DNA of 64,000 nt from Triatoma infestans (lineage: Eukaryota > Arthropoda > Insecta > Hemiptera > Reduviidae): NCBI GenBank assembly GCA_011037195.1, contig JAAEAF010014405.1, forward strand, positions 1 through 64,000, written 5' to 3'. Below the pieces are notes generated by a model, which saw only the letters and a list, made by a program, of their open reading frames with translations, searched no databases and was not told where the DNA came from. The position numbers and the translations under genes were made by a program. Shown piece after piece: positions 22,735 through 34,750 of the stretch (its first letter is position 1; the number at the start of each line of letters is the position of its first letter).

Positions 22735-23938
22735 ATATCTTGGCAACGGTTTGAAATATTGAAGTGAAATTAACGGTATTATTCTTTATGTTTTTAGTAG
22801 TTTTCGACTGCAGTATAAAAAGTGGGGGTCAAAAGGTAATCGCAACTTTCAACCACCGATTTCAGGTGTACGACGGCAATAAAATCAAATAATATTAACA
22901 TCATAAACTAGAGCGCAAATACTTCAACAAACGTTATGTTCACTTTTTTGATATGTTTCTTCGTTTTTAAGACTTATTTCAAAAGTGGCCCCTTTTAAAT
23001 GGGACACTCTGTATTATTTGGGGATCCGCTTGAATACGAAAAAAAGGTTTTTACAAAATGGTTTTAACGAAATATATACTTAGCGAAATTTTATGTATGT
23101 ATTAACAGTATAAATGTGTACAATAAATGTATAAATATGTATAAAAGTATAAATGTATACAGAATAAATGTATACATGAGTTAACAGTATAAATTTAAAA
23201 AATGAAAAGTCACCGTAAGTTTTAACTTTATAATCCGTTTAGGTGGTAGAAACTGCTGCACCAAACACGAATCCATCAAAAATTCATTCCGAGCAAAATA
23301 CATCAACCGGAAGTGCTAAATTGTTTCCGACTGTACTAAATTTTTTTCGTGTTTTTTTCGAAAACGATTCCAACGATACTACCTACGCACTTTTATTACT
23401 AACATTTATCAATTTTATTTGAAACGTATTACACCGGAAAATTGAGTTTAGGAGGGTTATTGGTGATCAGTAGTCGTTTTGCTTTCCGTTACAGTACCAC
23501 TTCAGTATAATATATGGTTTTACCATCTAAAAATATGAATGTAACAATTCCAAATTTGAAAAAAAATTGCTCAACCGAAAGTGCAATTTTACACAATAGG
23601 TTATTTTGGGGGGGAGGGATTTTCTTTAAACTTGGACTGTTTGCTGGATAGATAGAAACGTATCGCATTTATTTGAAATATTTTTCTGAAAAAAGTGATT
23701 TTTTTTAGTGGGAGTTTGGTAGTCTATATCAAGTTAGTTATTAAATTTATATTTGTACGAGGTTTGTTGATTTTGACACAAAGTGCTGCACATAAGGCCG
23801 CTCAGGTATGCAAGTAAAAAAACCTCCACCATCATTTTCATGGCCAGCCCAATAAGTATTTATTAGAGTAAGAGAAATTCCGTGTTTCCTTTGGCATTGG
23901 CTGCCGTAACCATTACCAAATTTGTTAATTTTTTTTTT

Positions 23939-24132
23939 ATTGCCAATTTTTTCCAGGCGGGATTAACGTCCATCTACCAAATTATTAGGTGCCGTGGACG
24001 CGGGCAAAAGCACCTACGTTACCATTAACATTTTTTAAACTAATATAAAATTTAGCAGTTAGATGCGGGACTCGAACTGGGGATCTCCCATTTACAAGTC
24101 GATACTCATAACCACTACACCAACACCCGCCC
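23939..24132 (-). mobile_element. tRNA-derived SINE, copy 1
   Basis: On the minus strand it starts GGGCGGGTGTTGGTGTAGTG, an A-box-like TGGTGTAGTGG, and has the B box GTTCGAGTCC about 40 bp on. It is flanked by A/T runs that may be the target duplication (AATTTTTTTT). Same family as 33196-33402 and 56880-57088. Confidence 0.85.
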
Positions 24133-24140
24133 AATTTTTT

Positions 24141-24421
24141 TTACTTTCTCTTACTCCTAGTAAGAGAAAGTATTGTAGTCTTGTCAAATTTTCGATATCG
24201 AGTTTTCACTGGAAATATCCGTTTTTGAGGTCATCTGAGTACAAAAAAGTGGTTTTAGCAAATGGTCTGTGTGTGTGTGTCTGTGTGTATGTATTTGAAC
24301 AGCATAGCTCAAAAACGAAAAATCGTAGAAAGTTCAAAATTGATATGCCGTTTAATTATCACCATGGGATCGGACAGTGGGTCATCTGTCAAAATTGTTT
24401 AACCGGAAGTACCACGTTACT

Positions 24422-24458
<37 letters not shown>

Positions 24459-25163
24459 GTTTTTCTCAAAAATGCGTTTTTTGCTCCAACGATTTTCTTT
24501 AAACTTGATATATCAACTACACTTTCAAACATCTACAATTTTTATTTGAAACATTTCTCTGGGAAAATGCATTTAAGGGCACTTTTACTTTTGAGGGCTA
24601 TTTCAGTTTACTATACAATTCTATCATCTAAATAATATTAATTAGAATTTAAATGTGTTGTTGAAATTGCGAGTTTGGAAAAAATCGGATGACCGGAAGT
24701 GCGTTTTTTACTGAAATGTATTTTTCAGTTTTGTGGTATTTTCTCGAAAACGCCTCCAACTATTTTCTTTAAATTAGGAATGTTAACTACACATATAAAG
24801 AGCTATAACTTTTATTCGAAACATTTCTCCTGGTGAAGTCATTTAAAGGAAGGGCTTTTGGGGGTAGGGATGGGGTTGTGTTTTTCTCTAAAGTGCTCTA
24901 TCATAGTTGATTATACTATTCTACTATACAAACAAAATTAATTAGAAATTAATAATCATGGCCAAAATTTCGAGTTTCAAGAAAATTAATAAACAGGAAG
25001 TACGCTTTTTTACTGAACATTATATTCAGTTTTCGACGAACACCATGGAATTGCTACATAAACTAAAATAAAATTAAAATTAAATAAAATAAAATTTCTC
25101 AATTAGGTATAATTTTGAAAACTTGAGTAAGAGAAAGTTGTGTGAGTGTTTCACACCAGATTT
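24141..25163 (+). repeat. A-family copy 10, complete
   Basis: Starts directly after the SINE. Head, a short GT run, two cores (AACCGGAAGTACC at 24402, GACCGGAAGTGCG at 24692), tail hairpin ending at about 25159, then a T run. Confidence 0.92.
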
Positions 25164-25904
25164 TTTTTTTTTTTTTTCTTTTTAATAATCAAGCCTAAAA
25201 ACATATAGAAAGCACTTGGGTCTTTATCATTGTTAGGGACAAGCAAGTCTTTCATGAAGCCTAGTGTAATCCCACGACTACTGATTACGAATACATAGCC
25301 AACAGTCTCCTCCCAAACAGCATTAGTGTTTTTGCTTGTTATTTTTCCCTCATTCATCAAAAACATAGTGATTTTTTTTTTTCTTTACTTCTATTTTTCA
25401 TGGTTATAATATTTTGCCTTCCCTCAAATATGAAAATAAAGTAGACAATTTATGTGGGTGGACTAAACTTTCATTCTTCCTTTATATTATATTTCCTCTT
25501 GGTTAGTGCATTCTTATCAAATTCAATTATCAACCATAGAATTATTTGATATAAGGTCAATGCCATAATAATATTATCTTTTTGCCGTGGTTAAAGAAAA
25601 CAAATTGTTTTTTCCATTTTGTATAAATTGCTTAAAATTGTGAAATATCGAGGGCTGTAATCTTTTATTTTTTAATCAATTAATCAATTTCTATTTATTG
25701 CTTTCCGATAAATTGTAACGTAGTTGAATATATTCATTACTACCAATTAATAAGTTTATTTACAAATAAAATCATAAAAACAATACAATTGAAAGAAAGA
25801 GGTTTCAGGCTCCTGGGCCTATATACACTCTACAAGCTTTTCTAATTACACAAATTAAAAATAAACATTGATAGATTATATAAGGAAAAAATAAACTAAA
25901 AAGA

Positions 25905-27411
25905 AAAAAAAAACCTTGCGCAATAAATTAAAGCAGAATATGCTTAAGCCTCTCATGCTTATATTTTTTATAATTCAAAGAATTTACGATTGTAGTTAAC
26001 AATGTTTACTATGTGCAACTTGCATATAATCATTAGGTGTCCATCTGGGAAAAGATCCAACCAATCTGAGACATTTGTTTTGGATTCTTTTTAATTTTCC
26101 ATAATTAATAGGACAAGTGTTTGACCAGACAGAAGCCGCGTATAATAAAATTGAACGTATGTACAGATAGTATATTAATTTTTTGTTCACAAAATTCAGG
26201 TTAGAATTTCTGCTTAAGAGTGAAAAATTAGGCTGCACATGATGCCTACAGATTTATCACATACTGTATTAACATGTTTTTGTGTGAACGTCAGCTTTGA
26301 GTATAACACCAGCCCGATGTATTTACCTTCTTTGGCCAAAGGAAGGGTATTTCCATTAACTTTGACAAAATGGATCAAATGTGGCCTCCTGCGTGTAAAT
26401 AAAATTGCTTCAGGCTTAGTATAATTTGGCCTGGAGGGTGAAGTTGTTCGCGTCTGAGATTGTTCTCACATGCCCCCTGGATGTCCAACTAAACGAACAA
26501 CATCATCGCTAGCGCAGCCTAGTTCTTCTATACTGGGCCGCGCGACGGTGAATGGCTGAGTCATGGCGTAGGAAAAAAAAAATTATTTGGCCTAATTCTC
26601 CATTTTTCAAAAGTAATCAAAGCTTTTTTGAACGGCTATGGACAAATGGTTGGCTGTTATGTCAACACGGAAAGAGGATATTGTGTTGGCAGTATCGACA
26701 GCGAATAGACAGCAGTTTGATTTTAACTTTAATTTAGCTAGGTTATTGATAAAAATATTGAACAGTGTTGGGCTCCAGGACCGAGCCTTGGGGATAGTAA
26801 TAGTGGGAGAGTAAGATGGAGGAGAATTTAGGTCTGGTTAATGAAATGAGAAGATTTATTTACACTGGTTAACTAGTATATTAATAAAGAGTCACAGTCA
26901 GTCTGGACTTTACAGTAAAGAATGGTTAAGTAGAGTGGTATGAGAGTGACTGCCGAGTTGATGAAATACGGTGAACTACGTACATTTCTGGACTGTCCAT
27001 TGCTGTATTTATCTGGTTTCTCCCACTCCAGTCTGAGAGAGTGATTAGGTTCGTTTCCCTTCTCTCTACTCTCTTTGGTTGTCTTCTCTCTAATCTCTTT
27101 GGTTGCTGTTAAGGGAACACCAGCTACAATTGACCTTTCACCTGAAAAAGAACTACCGAGAGCGACACGTAATTTTCTATTAGTTAAGTAGCTTTTGACA
27201 CAATAAATTAGATATCGGGCAAGTTGTATTGGATTAATTTTGTAGATAGGCCATCGTGCCAGACACAATCAAAGCCCTTTTCCAAATCTAACAAAGCCAT
27301 CCCTGTATGTTTGTTCAAATTGAAATTGTGTTGAATCAAATCAATTACTCTAGCTAACTGGGTAGTAGTCGAGTGTTTGAGCCGGAAACCATACTGACAA
27401 GATGACAGCAA
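25905..27411 (-). mobile_element. LINE reverse transcriptase, decayed and split by a solo LTR
   Basis: Reading on the minus strand, 27411-27208 gives YGFRLKHSTTTQLARVIDLI and LLDLEKGFDCVWHDGL (RT motifs). 27268-27120 gives YLTNRKLRVALGSSFSGERS then VAGVP. After a 318-bp LTR the sequence resumes with PQGSVL, a one-base shift, and FAVDTA in place of the catalytic FADDTA. 26238-25996 gives YAASVWSNTCPINYGKLKRI of the thumb. A further stretch near 26430-26575 does not look like LINE. Not functional. Confidence 0.82.
26795..27112. mobile_element. Solo LTR inserted in the LINE, 4-bp target duplication
   Basis: GGGA at 26791-26794 and 27113-27116 flanks 318 bp. Removing the insert and one GGGA restores an unbroken LINE frame across the VAGVP/PQGSVL junction. 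On the minus strand it contains AGATAAATACAG (TATA-like) and CTGTAAAGTC, both shared with the LTRs at 4.9 and 7.3 kb. Confidence 0.78.
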
Positions 27412-27659
27412 ATTACCATTTAATAGCTAATTATGAAAAAATTGGTTTTGATAAATATTTTACTCCCTTGTGTTTTTTCTTTTTAATCTTTCTATTTACT
27501 CACTTTTTTGTTTTTAGTTTTTCACGGTCTTCTCGTAAAAATAGCTCCAAAGATTTTTTTTTACATCGTATATTATCTACGAGTGATACACTCAAATGTA
27601 ATCACTATATTTCATTGTGCTTTTTGAGCTGTTTGTCTGAGAAAATATGAGTTTAAAAT

Positions 27660-28400
27660 ATTTCTAAATTGTTATTATTATTTTTATTTATTTTGACCAC
27701 TTTATTATTGTGAAATGCAATATGTTAAAAAAAAGAAGTCTTATCTTTAAAAAAATAAATAAATAAATTTATTAATAAATATCATAATATTTACATATAG
27801 TATCACTTAAAAGTGATCATCTGTTTTATGGACAAATACAATAAATTTTATTTATTGAATGAAAAATATTCATTTAATCTACGTTGTATTTAATAAGGGT
27901 TGCCTTAGCTAATCTCAAAACAGCTAAAAGGGTCCTTGACATAGACTGTACCAATCATTAGAATCTATATCAGCTAAGGAGGTTATAGGCTAATTTAACT
28001 TGAAGCAAACAAGTATTCAGGTTTGTGAAACCAAAATTAAATACAAATTATTAAAGTCTTTTTCCAATCGACAGCAAGACAACAGCAAGATGTAAGGTAT
28101 TGTGCTGTGAAACAATAAGAAGTGTCTTTAGGAAATCTGGATATAATGGTCGGTCAGCTAAAAACAAGACGATGGTTTGTTAAAAGAACAAAAAAAAAAT
28201 TGTTATCTGTCAAAGAATTTCTAAAAAAAAGAAAACACTTTATAAGATAATGGCAGTTTTACGGGCGGAAGTAAATTTTATCTGTTTCGTTCGGATTGAA
28301 AGGTAAATATATGGAAGAACAATGTGTGGTTCTACTAACCTATTTAATGGATGATACACTGTAAGGAACTCGCGAATATAATATCCAGACCCACCACCTA
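27660..28400. other. AT-rich, no supported feature
   Basis: Between a decayed A-family core scrap (about 27450-27660) and a LINE. No coding frame of note. Confidence 0.55.
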
Positions 28401-28404
28401 TTCG

Positions 28405-29500
28405 TTCATTTTCGTGCTGCATACGACAGTGTGATCAGGGAAGAATTTCACAGGGTAATGCTGGATATGGAAATTCCCCTTAAGCTAGTGAGGCTTACCA
28501 AGATGACAATGAGCTCGGTACGATGCCACATCCGCATCGATGCGATCTATCAAATGAGTTCTCCACTCTTAAAGGCCTAAGACAAGGGAACAGCCTAGCT
28601 GCCTACTCTTTAACCTTGCTCTGGAGGGTGCAGTGAGGGAATCAGGTGTTCAAGTTGGTGGAACTATCATTAACCGGACAGAGCCAATATTGGATTACGC
28701 GGATGATATCGATATCATCGGGAGGAGCTTTGGTGCTATGAGTGAGGCCTTCTCCAGACTGCAGGATGCAGCTGCGCGAATGGGACTGGCCGTAAAAGAG
28801 TCCAAGACCAAATATATGGTCACTAATCCTCATGGTAATCCACCGAAGTGGATCGCTACACCTTCAAGAGCGTGAATAGTTTGTCTATCTTGGCTCACTG
28901 GTGACTAATGATAATGATGTAAATGCGGAAATCGAGCGAAGAATAATAGCCACCAATAATTGTTACTTCGGTTTGGTTAGGGACCTGAAAAGTCACATTC
29001 TATCTCGCACCACCCAACTGCGGCTCTACAAGACATTGATCAGACCTGTACTTACCTATGGCTCTGAATGCTGGACATTATCCAAAATTCAAGGATCCCA
29101 GTTATTCCGAATGGAAAGAAAAATATTAAGGCGGATTTTCGGAGCAGTTTTTGATCCGGCAAACTCGTTTTGGCGCATAAGAACTAATGCGGAGGTAATG
29201 GATTTATACGGAGACTGTGACATCGTCCGATTTATAAAGATTGGCAGATTGAGATGGGCGGGACATGTATCTAGGATGAGCGATGACTCCATACCAAGAA
29301 AGTTCCTAGAAGAAATTATTCACTCTTCAAGGCGTCGGGGAATTGCGCTGGGAATTAGTGTGGAGGCGGATGCGCGATTCCTGTTAGGGAGGTGTACGAG
29401 ACTGGAGGGCAGCTTCAGACAGCGATGTTTGGCGGACTTTGCTGCAGGAGGCCTTGACCCCACGTGGGTTGTTGCGCCACGAATGATGATAATGATACAT
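28405..29500 (+). mobile_element. LINE reverse transcriptase and 3' domain, frameshifted
   Basis: The frame 28633-28875 carries the catalytic motif YADDIDIIGRS (Y near 28696) and GLAVKESKTKYMV. The frame 28901-29554 carries YKTLIRPVLTYGSECWTLSK and GRLRWAGHVSRMSD, standard blocks of the thumb and C-terminal region. Upstream, about 28405-28630, FRAAYDSVIREEFHRVMLDM and LRQGNSLA can be read across frameshifts. The CDS is broken at several points and lacks an endonuclease domain. Confidence 0.88.
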
Positions 29501-29549
29501 TATAAGGGAAGTGCGAGTTTACCGAATAGTTTTTTGAGTTTTTCCGAAT

Positions 29550-31016
29550 TTTGAAACACTCACACAACTTTCTCTTACTATCTACACACACAGTTCTCAA
29601 GAGTAGTAGTGACAAATTTTATAGTTTGTGTACCAAATGTAATGAAATCCGTCGGAAGCGGGAAAAACTGCTCTGTTTAGTAAAGGCGCACTTCCGGTTT
29701 ACTAATTGTCTTGAAACTCGGAAGTTCAGCCACCGATGTAGTGCTATGTAATTATGGCTGGATGCTAGAATGGTATAATCAACTGTGAGAGCACTTTAGA
29801 GGAAAACATAAGCCCAGGCCTCCCCTAAAAGCGTTATTTGAAGAATGTTGCCAGAGAAATGGTTTGAATAAAAGTTGTAGATGTTTGCATGGCGAGTTTA
29901 TATTGGTAGCGTGAAGGAAATCGTCGGAGCCAGTTGGGAGAACAATGCAACAAAGAGAATAAATCATTAAGTGAAGTGGTAAAGTAAACGCCCTTTCGGT
30001 TATCATAATTGTTTCAAGCTCGGAATTTCAACAACATAGTTAAATCTGATTATTTAGTTGTGAGAATTGTCTAATACACTGAAATTGCACTGTAGATGGA
30101 AACCTAACCCAATACCCAATGAAAACCCAATATCGAACCTCACCCTCCCCCATAAGTGGCCTTAAATGAATTTGCCCAGAGAAATGTTTCAAATAAAAGT
30201 TGTAGCTCTTTGTATGTGTAGATGATATACCAAGTTTGAAGAAAATCGTTGGAGGCATTTTTGAAAAAATTGCAAAAACGTAAAAAAAAAAACACTAAGT
30301 AAAGTGGTACTTCCGGTTGAGGAATTTTGACAGGTGACCCACTGTCAGATGCCATGGTGATACCTAGACGGAATATCAAGTTTCAACTTTCTACGGTTTT
30401 TCGTTTTTGAGCTATGCTGTTCACATACATACACAGACACTCAGACACACACACACACACAGACCATTTGCTAACAACCACATTTTTGGACTCAGGGGAC
30501 CTCATTTTTGTACTCAGGGGACCACACAACGGTTATTTCCAGTGAAAACCCAATATCGAACCCCACCCTCCCCCATGAGTGGCCTTAAATGAATTTTCCC
30601 AGAGAAATGTTTCAAATAAAAGTTGTAGCTCTTTGTATGTGTAGATGATATAGCAAGTTTGAAGAAAATCGTTGGAGGCATTTTTGAGAAAATTGGTAAA
30701 ACGTAAAAAAACCATTAAATAAAGTGGTACTTCCGGTTGAGGAATTTTGACAGGTGACCCACTGCCAGATGCCACGATGATACCTAGACGGAATATCAAG
30801 TTTCAACTTTCCACGGTTTTTCGTTTTTGAGTTATGCTGTTCACATACATACACAGACGCACAGACACACAGACACACACATACACAGACCATTTGCTAA
30901 AAACCACTTTTTTGGACTCAGGGGACCTCAAAACGGATATTTCCGGTGAAAACTCGATATCGAAAATTTGACACGATTACAATACTACTTCCTCTTACTA
31001 GGAGTAAGAGAAAGTA
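29550..31016 (-). repeat. A-family copy 11, rearranged with a duplicated head-plus-core
   Basis: Minus strand: tail at 29550-29600, cores, and then a head-core segment present twice in tandem (about 30155-30540 and 30575-30960). It closes with the head hairpin at about 30990-31016. This makes it longer than the roughly 1.0-kb normal copies. Confidence 0.88.
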
Positions 31017-31779
31017 AAAATGTAAGTGTAATTAATATTAAAAGTGATTACATTATATGATGATTATTCTATCATAATATGTTACTTTGATAAAACTATA
31101 AAATCTAGATGATATATGGAAAAAATATGTAATAATAAAGTAGCAGTTTAACGGATACGTGCTGGCTTAGTTTGGATTATATGAAAAAGCTATAGTAATT
31201 TTTTTTAAAAAATCTTAGGACTTCTGTAATACATTGTCAACCTATATAATTCATTGGCCTAACCTATATATGAGAAGTATAAAGGAAATTAAGCTCATAA
31301 AGCATCTGTTTGACATATGAATTGTGCGCTGTAAGAGAAAAAAAAAATGGATATTCAGAAAAATCCACTATTGTTTTTAAACACCTCTTTTCTCCATGGT
31401 ATGTTATTATCAAGAATTGTTCATATATATATATTTATATATTTTTATTTTGTAATTAATAATTTTCTAACTGTATTCATTATACAACAAAAAGATGAAC
31501 CTGAAAATCGTGTTTTATACGTTAGTATGGTCGCCTGTCCAACGACTTTTTTGCCTACGGTAAGGATTTGGAAATGTTCTTGTAGATATATCAGAGGATT
31601 GTGGTGATAGTTTAGTTTCAGATGAATAGAATATTTAGGTCAGAGTGTATTGCTGATTGGAAACTTAAAAGGGAGTATTAGCTATGGGATTTTAGGTGGC
31701 GGAATTTGAAGTCGGTTAAGGTTGGATTGAAGTTTTATCAAGTTATCTTTTATACTATCCTTCTGTTATCCTTAATTTT

Positions 31780-32730
31780 TATACTGTCCTTCAAACCTGG
31801 GGGTGCCGCACACCACAGCTAAATTAGAGTCAACCTTCTCTACGATCTGGTAGTGGCGAACAACCGCGGTTGGTCCTTATGCTTGTGCAAGGGGACTGTT
31901 ATATCCGAATGGAACCTTTAGTACCGAATGGGAATAGGAATGAGGAAGGAAGAATGTCCTTCTCACCTTAGGGCGTGGGTATGTGGCGTCACCATCGCCC
32001 ACCCTTCGGGGAGCAGTCAGCCTCTGACTCTCCAGGTTGGGAACTCCCTCACCCCGACCAATCCTATCCTGATCCTTTCCCCTTGCAAGGTTGCCTAAGA
32101 ATCCTGGATTATTGGACCGCTAGACTTGAGGCAATCGACAGGAATCAGTAGATGGAATCAGTAGATCCATCGGGCGTGCGATCAGTCACGCTAAGCTCAA
32201 TACAGTATGAATTACTGAACTACGGGCGCAAGCTATATTCCAAGCCAATTGCTTGCAATTGAGGTTTGATTCGTAGTGGCTGTGATTTAACCAATAACTG
32301 CAATGACTGAGGTCATTAGTTGAGCGGGAGGGAGGAGACTCGCGATATAAATTAAACCCCGGTGCCAGCCCGTAGCTGGAAGCGCATTTGTTGGATGTGC
32401 GCAGTTTACTAAAGCCTGCTAGGGGGTGCCTTCCCTAGCTTCTGGGAGTGAAGTGTGATCACATTGCGGGATCACTTTGCGCGCTGGTTGAGCGTATCTC
32501 AACTTGCCCTTAAATGGTCAAGCGGGAGTGCCTGTTCGACACTTCTGCCATAGCGGGCGAATTGCACTAACAGTCTCTCCATGGTGAGGACATCCTTCTC
32601 TTGTTAAACGACCCCGTTGCTGCAACGGGGGGACTGGTAAACCCCAAGAGGGTAGGTGCGGTCCTTAAACTACCCCCAAGTACTCCAAGAGGGAAGGGGT
32701 TAATATACGGGGAAGAATGTCCTTCTCACC
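31780..32730 (+). other. GC-richer block, probably LINE untranslated or 5' sequence
   Basis: Composition changes sharply from AT-rich flanks. No frame is recognisable. A 21-bp sequence at 31948-31968 recurs exactly at 32711-32731, at the point where LINE sequence with YADDIA begins. It also holds the hairpin CCCGTTGCTGCAACGGG near 32612. Confidence 0.45.
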
Positions 32731-33560
32731 TATGCAGATGATATTGCTATCATCATGATATTGCTAACGTTTACCAATCATGATCCCGGAATAGTCGATA
32801 GAAATCTGCAAACCCCGTCTCCTCACTAGAAAAATGGTTCAAAAAAATGGATCCTTAAACTTAATGAAAACAAGTTCCTAAACATTACCTTCACTCTTCC
32901 CCCAGTCTACTACAACTTAATTCCCTTAGCAGTGGTCACGCTGCCCACTATCTTGGACACTACTTAGACTGAAGAATTACCTGGAATCCTCATACACCAC
33001 TTAAAAGAACACTATTAAACAGACGCTTTCGACAACTTAAAAGACTGCTGGACAACAAATCTAAACTCTCGCTAGACAACAAAAGACTAATTTATACATC
33101 TATTTTAAAGCCTACAGAACTATGGGGTTCAACCAAACGCTCAAATCTCTAAAGACTCCAATCTCTACAATCCAGAATCCTCTGTATCATTGTAAGTAAA
33201 AAAGTAAAGTAATGCCTATTTTTTCAGGCGGGCTTAACTTCCAACTACCAAATTAGGTGTCGTGGACGGGGACGGAAACACCTACTTTACTAATAACATT
33301 TTTTAAACAAATATAAAATTTAGCAGTTATACGCTGGACTCGAACTGGGGTCCTCCCACTTACAAGTCCATGCTCATAACCACTACACCAACACCCGCCC
33401 CACTCTGTATCATTGTAAACGTTCCTTTTTACGTCTCCCACCGAACCATTCACATTGACCTTAATAAACCTCTCCATTGCAAACCCATTACAGGAAATTC
33501 CATATTAACCTACAGTCTTACACAAATCCTTTAGTTCAGCACCAATCTTCGCGAACTCTT
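32731..33560 (+). mobile_element. LINE reverse transcriptase 3' fragment, split by a SINE
   Basis: Opens with the catalytic motif YADDIA (32731-32748) and continues with Jockey-like text in broken frames. Blocks resembling NENKF, HAAHYLGHYLD..LTWNPH and YTSILKPTELWGS are readable up to about 33195, and the match resumes after the SINE at 33419. No long frame is left. Confidence 0.72.
33196..33402 (-). mobile_element. tRNA-derived SINE, copy 2, 16-bp target duplication
   Basis: 207 bp with A box TGGTGTAGTGG and B box GTTCGAGTCC on the minus strand. CTCTGTATCATTGTAA flanks it at 33180-33195 and 33403-33418, inside a LINE. The body downstream of the tRNA part contains TAAAATTTTATATTTG-like AT-rich sequence. 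The 3' end on the minus strand carries CTTTACTTTTT-type repeats. Confidence 0.93.
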
Positions 33561-34650
33561 GCTGATAACCTGATGACCCTCCTAATTATTAGACAATCCT
33601 CCTCTTAAAAGACAATGGCCTCGCGATCTTCTCTCAAGAGGAGCAGTAAATAGTGATTTTATGTTGTTTTGGAGTGTTATCATTGGTTAGCTTCTCCACT
33701 CATTATTATGTATTTATGTTTATGTAATCATTGTTTAGCTATCGCGCTGATTGCAGCATGAAGATTAAAAAAAAACATTTTTAGCATTTTGTATCTTAGG
33801 TGCAGTCGAGTTATTAGATCCCGTTATGGGGTTCCATTCTAATCGTTTGTCTATAAATATTCCGAGATATGGAATTTGTCACGAAATATGGTTTAAAGTA
33901 AACAAAAAGGGAGAATTTAAACTGTTTGGGTGGATACTATGGTTTTTATTTTGGTCCATATGCTTTGAATATTTCATTTTCAAAGCCAAGGTTATAGGAT
34001 TGTAGTGCACGGTTGCGGTCATATGTGGCGGATTGCAGTATCTTCGCGAATGTATTTGTATGAGTTGATAGATTAGCCTTGTAGATAGATCTGCAGGGGG
34101 TGCAAGAATAAATCCTGCGAAAAAGGAATAAATAAGACAAGATTAGGAACTTTTAGGTGATTCCAAAGAAACGATCGGTAAGATAAAATTCAAGAATCTG
34201 TTAATTCGTAAGAGGTAAGATATCTAACCAATCAAACAAAATCAGATGCATCTAAGAAGACAACTAGTTAGCACTACTTCAGGCTCCAGAGAAGTAACGC
34301 GATTGCATCCACAACCCGATACGTTTGGTAAACAGTCGAATAGTGTGTTAGTATCATTTTATGGATAGCGGAAGTCGTAAAGAGATTAGAAAATTGGTAT
34401 TCGAAATACGAACTACTGATTTATGAAAATAAACTATATTTTAACAAATAATTTAAAGTGTATTGAAACAGAAAAACTAAGATCCACAATTGTAAATGAA
34501 TATAAGAATTACGAAATGAATATAAAATATTAAAGAAGTAGTGTTAAAACCTTAAAGAAGTGGAGTGTTAAAACCGTAAATAGGGACGCGCTAGCGATGT
34601 GTGATGGTGCTTCTGATCTGGAACTGATGTGAACTTCATTTGTACTGGCA
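33560..34650. other. No supported gene
   Basis: AT-rich sequence after the LINE fragment. Small minus frames here have no recognisable content. Confidence 0.55.
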
Positions 34651-34653
34651 CTT

Positions 34654-34750
34654 AACTGATTGATAACTCGAACTCAACTGATCGATGACTCGCACTTAAC
34701 TGATTGATGACTTGTACTACTGATCGATAACTCGTACTTAACTGATATGG
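34654..34750 (+). repeat. Tandem repeat, about 22-bp unit
   Basis: Four units beginning AACTGATYGATRACTYGNAC at 34654, 34676, 34698 and 34719 (the last two slightly shorter), then a partial unit. A second imperfect tandem of about 60 bp follows at about 34924-35035 (AGTGTACATTGACCC / CTGTATATTGACCCC, each with GGGTTTTGC.GCGGTTC). Confidence 0.85.

Larger units (their letters stand above)
20908..23011. mobile_element. Foldback Tc1-mariner-type element with LINE insertion
   Basis: Bounded by CAGGGTGTCCCATTTAAACG and its imperfect complement, with TA at 20906-20907 and 23012-23013. The two arms (about 20908-21600 and 21740-23011) are inverted copies. The right arm is split by LINE sequence at about 22064-22734. 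A transposase C-terminal piece is on the minus strand at 21470-21688. Confidence 0.88.
20840..23900 (+). repeat. Very old A-family copy 9, split by the foldback element
   Basis: The head fragment 20840-20907 stops at CCGGAAATATA, where the 2.1-kb foldback (20908-23011) inserted. The diverged remainder runs to about 23900, with CAACCGGAAGTGC at 23299 and GAGTAAGAGAAA at about 23866. Confidence 0.7.

Noticed and set aside
24063..24635. 190-codon plus-strand open frame, the second longest in the window
   Set aside because: It runs across a SINE end and an A-family head and core, including a long phenylalanine run from a T tract. Equivalent positions in other A copies are not open, so it is chance.
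25151..25366. 71-codon minus frame (MFLMNEGKITSKNTNAVWEE...)
   Set aside because: Reads smoothly but resembles no family I know, and its end is an A tract and an A-family tail. Not enough to call a gene.
32600..32640. Terminator-like hairpin CCCGTTGCTGCAACGGG
   Set aside because: Bacterial-style terminators are not expected in this insect nuclear context; simply noted as a palindrome in LINE-type sequence.
34654..34750. CRISPR-like array
   Set aside because: The units are adjacent tandem repeats without unique spacers, in a eukaryotic sequence.
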